From Prevotellaceae bacterium UBA1787 (lineage in GTDB: Bacteria; Bacteroidota; Bacteroidia; Bacteroidales; Bacteroidaceae): a stretch of 25,721 nt of DNA. Positions 1 through 7,679 of the stretch are shown here, in pieces. Below the pieces are notes generated by a model. That model was not told where the DNA came from. It saw only the letters and a list, made by a program, of their open reading frames with translations, and did no database searches. The position numbers and the translations under genes were made by a program. How positions within the stretch are numbered: position 1 is the stretch's first letter; each line of letters starts with the position of its first letter. Location of the stretch: assembly GCA_002315195.1 (NCBI GenBank), contig DCGD01000147.1:22681-48401 (forward strand), written 5' to 3'.

Positions 1-185
1 GAGTCGTGTGGTGATTACAAAAGTCGGACAGTTGACGGATTGTTGCGCCGGCACCATTGTTACATTGTAGAGTGTGCCGTGCAAGGGGAAGGAGATGCCG
101 TAAATGGTGTTGGAAAGACAATGCCATATTTGCCATATAGGCGAAGTGTAAGAGGAATTTTTGGTTGTTAATAAATTTTATCCAT
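1..185. other. Window edge, no assignable gene
   Basis: No complete gene is visible here. On the plus strand one frame is open from the edge to a stop at 68-70 and another to a stop near 171. On the minus strand a frame is open from about 175 out of the window, with its only in-frame ATG at 57-55. Any of these could be the edge of a real gene, but the pieces are too short to recognise. I saw no TAnnTTTG promoter box for the pspC gene that follows. Confidence 0.3.
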
Positions 186-365
186 ATGAAAAAAATCACA
201 AGAGATGTTGGGAACAAGATGATAGGTGGAGTCTGTTCCGGTATTGCGGAATATTTGGATATAGATCCTACCATAGTACGTCTGCTTTGGCTCTTTGCCA
301 TCCTACTTGCGGGAACGGGTATTCTTGCTTATGTCGTTTGTTGGATAGTTATACCCGTAAGATAA
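186..365 (+). CDS. PspC-domain small membrane protein
   Basis: A 59-residue protein of the PspC family (phage shock protein C domain). It shows the family pattern: a basic N-terminus, the motif GGVCSGIAEYLDIDPTIVRL at residues 14-33, then one hydrophobic segment at about 34-56 that should span the inner membrane. In proteobacteria PspC senses envelope stress; stand-alone copies in Bacteroidota have no settled role. I chose the ATG at 186 because the family normally starts a few residues before this motif; an in-frame TTG at 165 would add seven residues. No other phage-shock gene is nearby. The family call is secure, the function is not. Confidence 0.85.
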   Translation: MKKITRDVGNKMIGGVCSGIAEYLDIDPTIVRLLWLFAILLAGTGILAYVVCWIVIPVR

Positions 366-554
366 TACATTTTGAGGACGCAGCCAATTTACTGAACAGG
401 TCCAAAGTCTGTGTTCATTGGACGTGCAATTGCACAACTGATAGAATCAATGATTGTACAAGTGAATGTTTTTGATGTCGGGATGTGGAGATTCCAACAT
501 GCGAAAACTTTCACTCACAATGTCAAGCCGTGTAGTTAATTTGGTTTTGAAAGG

Positions 555-1100
555 CTACTCTTCTGTTTCTGCGTTAAATTCCGCTTCTATTTCATCGTTT
601 GCAACGATGTCATCGGCGTTTTTTTCACCCGGCGTAGCAGTACATACAATGTTCCAAATGTTTGATCCATCAGGACAACGCGAGTAACTGCCACCGAAGG
701 GGTGGGGTGTTTCGCCTATTTCATCATCCCGATAAAATCGGTCAATGGTCTTGTCGTTCAATCCGATTAATTCTATGCCAACTTCTTTTTTCGCTGAAAT
801 TTTTCCTTGCAGTTTCTTTGCCTTTCGTGACAGGAGATAAAAACTGTGGGGTTCAATACTGTCGTGCTTGAATTTGTGGAGATTGGAATCTATGCCGTCT
901 TCGTCAATCTTAATCAGTTTCCATCCGTCAAGGAAAATGGTGTGGGATGTGGGATTATACAACTCTACCCACTCATCATTGGTGTTGTCGTTGCCGCATA
1001 CTTCGTTGATGATGATGACATCTTCGTTATAGGAGCAAGATGTGAAGTACAAAACCAAAGCGGTGAAGGATGCCAAAGTGAGAAATATGGAAAATTTCAT
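555..1100 (-). CDS. Lamin-tail-domain lipoprotein
   Basis: A 181-residue predicted secreted lipoprotein. Residues 1-21 form a signal peptide ending in FTSC, so Cys22 is the likely lipidated residue. The body matches a lamin tail domain (LTD): an opening INEVCGNDN...DEWVELYNP block at about 31-51, a central LDGWKL strand, and the closing block with SRCPDGSNIW and TATPGEKN at about 140-160, which is the usual end of this fold. The tail is acidic. LTD domains in bacteria are found on cell-surface proteins and may bind other proteins or DNA; no catalytic role is known. It stands alone, convergent with pspC and divergent from topA. A TATCTTTG box lies 35 bp before the start. Confidence 0.8.
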   Translation of the reverse strand: MKFSIFLTLASFTALVLYFTSCSYNEDVIIINEVCGNDNTNDEWVELYNPTSHTIFLDGWKLIKIDEDGIDSNLHKFKHDSIEPHSFYLLSRKAKKLQGKISAKKEVGIELIGLNDKTIDRFYRDDEIGETPHPFGGSYSRCPDGSNIWNIVCTATPGEKNADDIVANDEIEAEFNAETEE

Positions 1101-1135
1101 GATATATTGTATTTGTAGATTTCGATAATTTTCGC

Positions 1136-1143
1136 CAAAGATA
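1136..1143 (-). promoter_or_regulatory. -7 promoter box, LTD lipoprotein
   Basis: On the minus strand this reads TATCTTTG, a match to the Bacteroidota sigma-ABfr -7 consensus TAnnTTTG, placed 35 bp before the ATG at 1100. I saw no clear -33 element at the usual 19-21 bp spacing. Confidence 0.55.
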
Positions 1144-1237
1144 GAATTTGCTTTTGTTCAAGACATGATTTTATGGACACTTTTTTTAATTTTAATAAAC
1201 TTTCTTTTTTAAATAGGTCTAAAATTATATTTTTTCC

Positions 1238-1245
1238 TACTTTTG
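1238..1245 (+). promoter_or_regulatory. -7 promoter box, topA
   Basis: Reads TACTTTTG, matching TAnnTTTG, 27 bp before the topA ATG, at the end of a very AT-rich stretch. No clear -33 TTTG was seen. Confidence 0.6.
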
Positions 1246-1272
1246 CACCTCAAATTTAATATATGATTTGTC

Positions 1273-3609
1273 ATGCAAGATAATCTTGTAATAGTTGAGT
1301 CGCCCACGAAGGCCAAGACCATTTCCCGTTTTCTTGGAGAGAATTTCACCGTAATGTCCAGCCAAGGTCACATTCGTGACTTGAAATCAAAGGCATTTAG
1401 CATCAATACGGATACGTTTGAACCGGAATATGAGATACCGGAGGACAAAGAAAAAATAGTCGAAAGTTTGAGGAAAGCAGCCAAGAAATCCAGTTGCGTT
1501 TGGTTGGCTTCCGATGAGGACCGCGAGGGTGAGGCTATTTCGTGGCATCTTGCAGAGGTTCTCGGGCTTGATGTGGAGAATACCCGGCGTATCGTTTTCC
1601 ATGAAATCACACAGAGTGCCATCCAGACCGCAATTAAGAATCCGCGCAACATCGATTTGAGTTTGGTGAATGCCCAGCAGGCGAGGAGAGTGTTGGACCG
1701 AATAGTGGGTTTCAAGTTGTCTCCCGTCCTGTGGCGAAAGGTCAAGCCCGGGCTGTCTGCCGGACGAGTTCAGAGCGTTGCCGTCAGGTTGATAGCGGAC
1801 AAGGAACAAGAAATCAAGCAATTCACTCCAAAGGTCTTTTATGCCGTGTCGGCATGTTTGAAAGTGGAGAATCCTAATAGTAAGGTTGCTACAGAAGTTG
1901 TGGCTTCATTGAACCGTCGTTTTGAGAGCAAGCAGGGGGCATACGATTTCCTGTTGTGTTGCGTGGGCAAAACGTTCAGCGTTTCCGATTTGCAGAAAAA
2001 ACCAGTTGTCAGGACGCCAGCCCCTCCTTTCATGACGTCTACGTTGCAGCAAGAAGCGGCGCGAAAGTTGGGGTACCCGGTTTCATTGACCATGCGCATT
2101 GCCCAGCAATTGTATGAGGCCGGACACATCACTTATATGCGTACAGACTCATTAAATCTTTCAACCCTCTGCACCGAGAGTTGCAAACAATATATTCGGG
2201 AAACAATGGGCGCGCCATACAGCAAGCCGCGTCGTTTCCAAACAAAGGCCAAGGGCGCGCAGGAAGCCCATGAAGCCATACGTCCGACGTTCATGGACAA
2301 AGAGACATTGGAAAATGGAACGCTTCAAGAGAAACGCCTGTATCAGTTGATATGGAAACGTACTTTGGCATCGCAGATGGCGGATGCTACGTTTGAACGT
2401 ACCATTGTCACCATTGATGTTGAAGACAAAGAAGAAAAATTCGAGGTTACCGGTGAAACGGTGACGTTCGATGGTTTCTTGAAAGTGTATCATGAGTCTA
2501 CGGATGAAAGTAATGGGGAGAATGAGTTGAAATTGCTGCCTCCTATGCGGAAAGGTATGGATTTGATGTTGGTAAGCATGAATGCTCATCAACATTTCAG
2601 CCAACGCCCCGGACGTTATAACGAGGCTTCCTTGGTCCACAAAATGGAGGAGTTGGGTATTGGTCGTCCGTCAACCTACGCTCCAATTATCAGCACCATT
2701 CAACAACGCGGGTATGTTGAACGCAGAAACAAGGAAGGGGAGAAGCGTGACGTGATCGAATTGGTACTTGTCCATAATGAAATTCAGGAAAAAGTATGGA
2801 CGGAAGTGTTTGGCTCAGAGAAAAACAAACTTTTTCCAACTGATGTCGGTATGGTGGTCAATGACTATCTGATGGAGGAATTTCCCGGCATCATGGAGTA
2901 CAATTTTACAGCCAACATAGAAAAGGAGTTTGACTTGGTCGCTGAAGGAAAGAAGGAATGGACCAACTTGATGAAGAGTTTTTATACCGATTTTGTCCCG
3001 GAGGTGGAGAAGGCAATTCATACGAAGAGTGAACTTAAGGTGGGCGAGCGTATATTGGGCAAAGACCCAAAGACGGGAAAGCAGATTTCCGTAAAGATTG
3101 GCCCATTTGGTCCAATGGCTCAGTTGGGTGCTACCTCTGACAACGAAAAACCATCTTTTGCTCCACTCATCAAGGGGCAGAGCATAGATTCCATTACTTT
3201 GGAAGAGGTATTGAAATTGTTTCAATTGCCTCGCCAACTTGGAGAATATGAAGGAAAGTCTGTTGTTGTCAACAATGGACGTTTTGGTCCTTATGTTCGT
3301 TTTGACAAGGTTTATGTTTCCATTCCAAAGACAATTGATTTCATGTCCATACAATTGGAAGAAGCCATAGAATTGGTCAAAAAGAAAAAAGAGGCGGAAG
3401 CCGCAAGTCATCTGAAGAAATTTGATGAAGACCCTGAGATGGAGATACGCACGGGGCGCTTTGGTCCATACATTTCATATAAGGGAAGCAATTATCATAT
3501 ACCCAAGAACCTGGCGGAAAATGCTGTTGCTTTGACGGTGCAGCAATGCAAGGAGATTATCGAAAACCAGCCAAAGTCAAAGTCAAGAAGCAAGAAAACA
3601 AAGAAATAG
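1273..3609 (+). CDS. topA: DNA topoisomerase I
   Basis: Type IA topoisomerase of 778 residues that relaxes negative supercoils. The N-terminal TOPRIM domain has Glu9 (in VIVESPTKAK) and the acidic triad Asp81/Asp83/Glu85 (SDEDREGE). The conserved SAGRVQSVAVRLI block is at 162-174, and the catalytic tyrosine is Tyr288 in TYMRTDS. The C-terminus has no Cys4 zinc fingers; instead it carries repeated FGP modules (around 610, 675 and 735) as in many Bacteroidota topoisomerases, and ends in a Lys/Arg/Ser tail that probably contacts DNA. The start at 1273 places the TOPRIM glutamate at the normal distance. aroK follows after 36 bp with no promoter box, so the two are probably cotranscribed. Confidence 0.98.
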   Translation: MQDNLVIVESPTKAKTISRFLGENFTVMSSQGHIRDLKSKAFSINTDTFEPEYEIPEDKEKIVESLRKAAKKSSCVWLASDEDREGEAISWHLAEVLGLDVENTRRIVFHEITQSAIQTAIKNPRNIDLSLVNAQQARRVLDRIVGFKLSPVLWRKVKPGLSAGRVQSVAVRLIADKEQEIKQFTPKVFYAVSACLKVENPNSKVATEVVASLNRRFESKQGAYDFLLCCVGKTFSVSDLQKKPVVRTPAPPFMTSTLQQEAARKLGYPVSLTMRIAQQLYEAGHITYMRTDSLNLSTLCTESCKQYIRETMGAPYSKPRRFQTKAKGAQEAHEAIRPTFMDKETLENGTLQEKRLYQLIWKRTLASQMADATFERTIVTIDVEDKEEKFEVTGETVTFDGFLKVYHESTDESNGENELKLLPPMRKGMDLMLVSMNAHQHFSQRPGRYNEASLVHKMEELGIGRPSTYAPIISTIQQRGYVERRNKEGEKRDVIELVLVHNEIQEKVWTEVFGSEKNKLFPTDVGMVVNDYLMEEFPGIMEYNFTANIEKEFDLVAEGKKEWTNLMKSFYTDFVPEVEKAIHTKSELKVGERILGKDPKTGKQISVKIGPFGPMAQLGATSDNEKPSFAPLIKGQSIDSITLEEVLKLFQLPRQLGEYEGKSVVVNNGRFGPYVRFDKVYVSIPKTIDFMSIQLEEAIELVKKKKEAEAASHLKKFDEDPEMEIRTGRFGPYISYKGSNYHIPKNLAENAVALTVQQCKEIIENQPKSKSRSKKTKK

Positions 3610-3645
3610 AGCGTTTATTATTTAGATAACAGTTAAACCCACCCA

Positions 3646-4173
3646 ATGAAAAGCATTATTTTATTTGGTTACATGTGTTCCGGTAAGACTACGGTCGGAA
3701 AAGCATTGGCTAAATCGTTGGGACGTTCTTTCTATGACCTTGATTGGTACATTCAACACCGTTACCATCTTTCCATATCCGAAGTGTTCGCAAATCAGGG
3801 AGAAACTTATTTTCGTGAGTTGGAAAGAAGAATGTTGCAGGAAACCGTGCAGTTTGAAGACATAGTACTTGCTTGCGGTGGTGGGACCCCTTGTTTTTAT
3901 GACAATGCCGATATTGCCAACAAGTTCGGTACGACGGTCTATTTGAAAGCCGTTCCGGAAACCATATTGGGGCATCTCAAAATCAGCCATGCGGAGCGCC
4001 CGCTTCTCAAAGGAAAATCACCAGACGAGTTGCGTGAGTATGTTACTCAACAGATAGCCGAGCGCGAATTTTATTATCGCAAGGCGCAACATACCATTGA
4101 CGTTGACATCCTCGACTCCTATGAGAAGATTGAGGTGCTAATAAAGAAACTTCGTCAGTTGCTAAACGTATGA
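3646..4173 (+). CDS. aroK: Shikimate kinase
   Basis: A 175-residue P-loop kinase that phosphorylates shikimate at the 3-OH, the fifth step of the chorismate pathway in the cytosol. Visible signatures: Walker A GYMCSGKTTVGK at 8-19; the DLD motif with Asp33 and the FRELE motif with Arg57, both shikimate-binding; the GGG triplet at 78-80 followed by TP; and the lid arginine in ERPLL (Arg118). Length is normal for the family. It lies 36 bp after topA without its own promoter box, so it is likely the second gene of a topA-aroK unit. Its stop codon overlaps the first base pairs of a perfect hairpin (4172-4200). Confidence 0.97.
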   Translation: MKSIILFGYMCSGKTTVGKALAKSLGRSFYDLDWYIQHRYHLSISEVFANQGETYFRELERRMLQETVQFEDIVLACGGGTPCFYDNADIANKFGTTVYLKAVPETILGHLKISHAERPLLKGKSPDELREYVTQQIAEREFYYRKAQHTIDVDILDSYEKIEVLIKKLRQLLNV

Positions 4174-4200
4174 ACATCAGACGCATTGCGTCTGATGTTC
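4172..4200 (+). terminator. Perfect 14-bp inverted repeat at aroK stop
   Basis: GAACATCAGACGCA, one T, then its exact reverse complement. The arms begin inside the aroK stop codon. The loop must open by a base pair or two. No U-run follows directly, so by itself it may protect the 3' end of the message; it sits just upstream of a second hairpin that does have a T-tract. Confidence 0.6.
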
Positions 4201-4204
4201 AATG

Positions 4205-4225
4205 AAAAGCCGTGAAAGGCTTTTT
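4205..4225. terminator. Bidirectional rho-independent terminator
   Basis: AAAAGCC, loop GTGAAA, GGCTTTT plus one more T. The A-tract on one side and the T-tract on the other let it work in both directions, for topA-aroK on the plus strand and for nadB-sialidase on the minus strand, which converge here. Confidence 0.75.
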
Positions 4226-4240
4226 GTGCCATGTTGTTCA

Positions 4241-5506
4241 CTATGGTAATTTGTACTTTCCGTTTGTTATTTCCTGTAGTGAAAACGTGCGGAAACAAAT
4301 GGTGTAGTATGCATCGTGAGTTCGTTCTTCATAAATGAAAGCGATGCGTTTGTTTTTAAGCAGAAGAAACTCGGAATAGGCGGAGCGCATACGACTGCAT
4401 TGCAGGTTCCCCTCCCAGTTTGATGCGATTCTTTCAGGAGTAGTCCAGTCATCGGTGTTGAACAAACCTTTGTAATAGATGCCTACGTTGACTCTGTCAG
4501 GACCGAATGGTACGGACTGAAGTAGTACATAACCTGATTTTCCGTCATTATTTCTTTTGGCGGGAACCATGAGGATTCCACCATTACAAGCGTTTTCCAA
4601 AGAAGCCGTGCCATTGTTTTCCTTGTTGGAAATTGCAACTTTTCCCCATTCTCCTTTCGAATGGTCCTTGTTTGAATAACGAAAGATGTTGTACCATCGT
4701 CCGCCGTAGGTCCTGCTGCTGATGAGTACGTTTCCATCGGGTAGTTCCGCGCATTTTGGTTCGTCGCCTTGTGGAACGGGCAAGTCGTTGGCAGTTCCAA
4801 GAATGTTCCAACTTTTCCCGAAATCATCGGAATAGATGACGCGGTTTCCGTTGGGTCGGGCGCAAAGTGCCGCGTAGATTCTGTGGTGTGAACCTTCACG
4901 AATGGTGTTGCTTTGAAAAATACGTCCACTTGCGACAAACATGGATTGTATGGGACCCGAATTACCTTCGTCAAAAAGTGTGTAGATGCTTTCCGTAAAA
5001 TCTTCCGGCAATGTCCATGACTTGCCCCCATCATGGCTGTACATTCGTACCATGCGATTGGGATTGTCGCGTGTCGTCGTAGGTGCGAAATAAGGAGTGC
5101 TGCCGCAGACGCAAATGAGGAGCAAAGTACCATCGTCTTTGTCGCAGACGATGGAGGCGTCACCGAAACCGCAGTTCCATGCGCCTTTTATGGCATTTCC
5201 TTGTGCAATGGTGGTTTCTTCTCCCCATGTTTTCCCACCATCGTTTGAACATCGTTGGTGCAAGTCGATTCTTCCGAATCCAATGTCGCTTTCACAATAG
5301 CGGTAGTCGCTAACGGCAACAATTTTTCCTTTCTTTGTCTGCGCTATGGCCGGTATGCGATAGGGAACCTTATCGGGATAAGATGCAAAAAGTTCCACGA
5401 CTCTTTGGGCTTTTCCTCTATCTTCGTCAAAAGGTATGGAACAGCAGGGAAGAGCGGTCAAAGAGAGAAGAATGGCGAAAAGAAGCTTATTTGTAGTCAT
5501 ACGCAT
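4241..5506 (-). CDS. Secreted exo-alpha-sialidase (GH33)
   Basis: A predicted exported neuraminidase that would release terminal sialic acid from host glycans. Counting from the ATG at 5500: a hydrophobic signal peptide at about 5-20 ending in LPCCS (possibly a weak lipobox), the YRIP motif with the first triad arginine (Arg48), three Asp-boxes (SNDGGKTW about 85, SHDGGKSW about 155, SDDFGKSW about 224), the block DEP...ELPDGNVLISSR, and SAYSEF with the likely nucleophile Tyr375, then IAFIYEE. It is a single beta-propeller with no extra carbohydrate-binding domain. Two starts, 5506 and 5500, both lie inside the end of nadB, giving a 20- or 14-bp overlap. No sialic acid uptake or catabolism genes are visible here. 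GH33 is sure; another nonulosonic acid as substrate is possible. Confidence 0.9.
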   Translation of the reverse strand: MRMTTNKLLFAILLSLTALPCCSIPFDEDRGKAQRVVELFASYPDKVPYRIPAIAQTKKGKIVAVSDYRYCESDIGFGRIDLHQRCSNDGGKTWGEETTIAQGNAIKGAWNCGFGDASIVCDKDDGTLLLICVCGSTPYFAPTTTRDNPNRMVRMYSHDGGKSWTLPEDFTESIYTLFDEGNSGPIQSMFVASGRIFQSNTIREGSHHRIYAALCARPNGNRVIYSDDFGKSWNILGTANDLPVPQGDEPKCAELPDGNVLISSRTYGGRWYNIFRYSNKDHSKGEWGKVAISNKENNGTASLENACNGGILMVPAKRNNDGKSGYVLLQSVPFGPDRVNVGIYYKGLFNTDDWTTPERIASNWEGNLQCSRMRSAYSEFLLLKNKRIAFIYEERTHDAYYTICFRTFSLQEITNGKYKLP

Positions 5507-7076
5507 GTCGTGAATAATCAATTGTGTAATGTAGTCCTCTGCTTTCCTTGCGTTCAATCGCTTGACGCGTGACAAGGTAACCTACGTTGATGACATTGCG
5601 TAGTTCGCAGATGTCACGAGTTGCCTTGACGCGTTTGAAGAGTTCCTCCGTTTCTTCATAGAGTAAGTCCAGGCGGGTCCAGGCACGGTTCAAACGCACG
5701 TTGCTGCGCACGATACCTACATAATTGGACATGATTTGCCCCACTTCCCGCATATCCTGTGCAATGAGTACTTTTTCCTCATTGCTCATCGTACCTTTGT
5801 CATTCCATTCAGGTATGTTGTAGTTGAAGTCATAATTGTCAATCATGCTGATGCTGTGCAGCGCAGCCTTGTCGGCATATACTACGGCTTCAATGAGAGA
5901 GTTGCTGGCGAGACGATTGCCTCCATGCAATCCCGTGCAGGAACATTCACCCACCGCATAAAGGCGATGGATGGAACTTTGTCCGTCCAAATCCACTTTG
6001 ATGCCACCACAGAGATAATGAGCGCATGGGCAAACGGGAATATATTGCTTGGTGATATCAATGCCAATGGAAAGACATTTATGGTAGATGTTGGGAAAAT
6101 GTCGGCGCGTGTCCTCGGGATTTTTATGGGTGACGTCGAGGCATACATGGTCTATGCCGTGTATTTTCATTTCCTTGTCAATGGCTCGTGCAACTATGTC
6201 GCGCGGGGCCAGGCTCAGGCGCTTGTCATACTTCTGCATGAATTCCGCTCCGCTTGGCAAGCGCAAAATTCCGCCATAGCCTCGCATGGCCTCGGTAATC
6301 AAAAAGGCGGGGTGAGTTTCACCGGAATGGAACAGCGCAGTCGGATGGAATTGCACGAATTCCATATCCTGTACCGTCGCTTTGGCGCGGTAGGCCATGG
6401 CAATGCCGTCGCCAGTGGCGATGTCAGGATTGGTGGTGGCGGCGTATATGGCGCCTATTCCGCCCGTGGCGAGCAATGTTACTTTTGAGAGAAAAGTATC
6501 CACCTTTCCCGTATCGGGATCCAGTATATAGGCTCCATAACATTCTATGTCGGGAGTACGGCGGGTGACTTCAACGCCGAGATGATGTTGTGTGATGATT
6601 TCCACGGCAAAATGATTCTCAAGGATTTTGATGTTCGGATGGTTTCTTACGGCTTCTATCAATCCGCGCTGTATTTCAAATCCGGAGTCATCAGCGTGGT
6701 GCAAAATGCGGAATTCGCTGTGACCTCCTTCCCGATGCAAATCGTAGGAGCCATCTTCTTTTTTGTCGAAATTCACACCCCATTTAACCAAACGTTCAAT
6801 GCCTGCAGGCGCATTTTCAACAACTTGTTTTACCGCGTTGATGTCGCTGATGAAATCACCGGCAATCATGGTGTCTTGAATGTGTTTTTCAAAACAATCC
6901 TTTTCAAGGTTGGTTACGGAAGCCACGCCTCCTTGAGCTTTGGCGGTGTTGGCTTCGTCAATGGTGGTCTTGCAAACAAGCGCAACCTTACCTTTACCGG
7001 AATTGGCTACCTGCAGGGCGTAAGACATTCCCGCAACTCCCGAGCCAATAATTAGAAAATCAAATTTACGAATCAT
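5487..7076 (-). CDS. nadB: L-aspartate oxidase
   Basis: A 529-residue FAD enzyme that oxidises L-aspartate to iminoaspartate, the first step of de novo NAD synthesis. It shows the N-terminal dinucleotide fold (GSGVAG at 11-16), AKAQGGVA, the substrate-site blocks HADDSGFEIQ and EFVQFHPTA, and the FAD-binding end GGNRLASNSLIEAVVYA. These fit NadB better than fumarate reductase/succinate dehydrogenase flavoproteins, and no partner subunits are present. The ATG at 7076 is preferred over an in-frame TTG at 7103 because the flavin fold begins directly after it. nadA and nadC are not in the window. The 3' end overlaps the sialidase start, so the two are probably one transcript. Confidence 0.96.
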   Translation of the reverse strand: MIRKFDFLIIGSGVAGMSYALQVANSGKGKVALVCKTTIDEANTAKAQGGVASVTNLEKDCFEKHIQDTMIAGDFISDINAVKQVVENAPAGIERLVKWGVNFDKKEDGSYDLHREGGHSEFRILHHADDSGFEIQRGLIEAVRNHPNIKILENHFAVEIITQHHLGVEVTRRTPDIECYGAYILDPDTGKVDTFLSKVTLLATGGIGAIYAATTNPDIATGDGIAMAYRAKATVQDMEFVQFHPTALFHSGETHPAFLITEAMRGYGGILRLPSGAEFMQKYDKRLSLAPRDIVARAIDKEMKIHGIDHVCLDVTHKNPEDTRRHFPNIYHKCLSIGIDITKQYIPVCPCAHYLCGGIKVDLDGQSSIHRLYAVGECSCTGLHGGNRLASNSLIEAVVYADKAALHSISMIDNYDFNYNIPEWNDKGTMSNEEKVLIAQDMREVGQIMSNYVGIVRSNVRLNRAWTRLDLLYEETEELFKRVKATRDICELRNVINVGYLVTRQAIERKESRGLHYTIDYSRHAYDYK

Positions 7077-7100
7077 TTCAATTCTTTTTGTGTATATGTG

Positions 7101-7108
7101 CAAAGGTA
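7101..7108 (-). promoter_or_regulatory. -7 promoter box, nadB
   Basis: Reads TACCTTTG on the minus strand, 24 bp before the nadB ATG. It overlaps the alternative TTG start, which supports the ATG at 7076 as the true start. Confidence 0.6.
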
Positions 7109-7329
7109 ACTAAAATCCATTGTTTTCCGTTTTTTTCAGGCTTCGTTTTTTAATGGAGCATTGAGAAATGTCGACCAAAGTTCAAAATGTGATGTATTAT
7201 TTGCATTTCAATATAAGTTGACAAATGTAGGGCGGGAATACGCGCCATTCTCCTAAATAAGTTGCCTGAACGCGGAAATTTTGAAAATCAAAAAGAAAGT
7301 GGGATAGTAAGCAAGTACTTGATGCCGTC

Positions 7330-7360
7330 TTGTCAATGTTCCGATTAGCCTTTACCTTTG
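7330..7360 (+). promoter_or_regulatory. Orphan promoter
   Basis: TTG at 7330-7332, a 20-bp spacer, then TACCTTTG at 7353-7360: both elements of the Bacteroidota promoter at correct spacing. Downstream there is only a short ORF with ATG at 7388 and stop after 13 codons. It may belong to a lost gene or to an RNA. Confidence 0.45.
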
Positions 7361-7501
7361 CAGTCGAAATTAAAATCCAGATTGTCATGACTGCAACATA
7401 TGGTTACGAAACAAATTGCTCCTGGTGAAGACAAATGACAGAAAAGTGGTTTGATTGCCATGTATTACACTGTTAGGGAAAAGAATGTAATTTGTATAGC
7501 C

Positions 7502-7563
7502 AAAAAAAGGGGATACCACCGTATCCCACAATTTAACCTTAAATCTAATACTATGAAAAACAC
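7502..7563 (-). ncRNA. Putative small RNA of about 60 nt
   Basis: On the minus strand a promoter box TAACTTTG (7575-7568) is followed about 40 nt later by an intrinsic terminator: stem GGGATAC / GTATCCC with a 4-nt loop (arms 7527-7521 and 7516-7510) and seven consecutive U (7508-7502). Between them the RNA would carry an AU-rich single-stranded segment and no ORF. The predicted 5' end is near 7563 by analogy with the promoter-to-start distance at the genes at 7680 and 10393. From memory, similar short sequences recur between genes in Bacteroidales genomes, but I could not check this. No target can be proposed. Confidence 0.5.
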
Positions 7564-7567
7564 AGCG

Positions 7568-7575
7568 CAAAGTTA
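7568..7575 (-). promoter_or_regulatory. -7 promoter box of the putative small RNA
   Basis: Reads TAACTTTG on the minus strand. Nothing translatable follows before the terminator at 7527-7502. Confidence 0.5.
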
Positions 7576-7667
7576 CGATTTAATTTTTGATTTTCCGAAA
7601 AGGATGAACATTATTTTCTTTTTCAACAAAAGTCCGCTATTCATCACCAAATGTTGCTGAAAGTTTT

Positions 7668-7675
7668 TATCTTTG
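7668..7675 (+). promoter_or_regulatory. -7 promoter box, four bases before the start codon
   Basis: TATCTTTG, then CGCT, then the ATG at 7680. Transcription should begin at or next to the start codon, giving a leaderless message. Confidence 0.6.
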
Positions 7676-7679
7676 CGCT

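Larger units (their letters stand above)
7109..7679. other. 575-bp gap: small RNA, orphan promoter, no clear gene
   Basis: No convincing protein gene. Open frames of 60-69 codons exist on both strands (7197-7388 minus, 7385-7570 minus, 7451-7660 plus) but have no recognisable motif. A full plus-strand promoter (7330-7360) is followed only by a 13-codon ORF (7388-7429). A minus-strand promoter box and terminator bracket a likely small RNA (7502-7575). The promoter of the next gene lies at the right edge. Confidence 0.5.

Noticed and set aside
425..436. 12-bp perfect palindrome GTGCAATTGCAC after pspC
   Set aside because: It has no loop and no T-tract, and a 12-bp palindrome may occur by chance or as a protein site; nothing nearby supports a function.
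7197..7388. 63-codon minus-strand ORF in the gap after nadB
   Set aside because: No motif; its start overlaps the region just after the plus-strand promoter; a plus-strand frame of similar quality covers the same DNA, so neither can be preferred.
7451..7660. 69-codon plus-strand ORF
   Set aside because: It covers the predicted small RNA and its terminator in antisense, has no promoter box before it, and ends just before the promoter of the next gene. No family resemblance.
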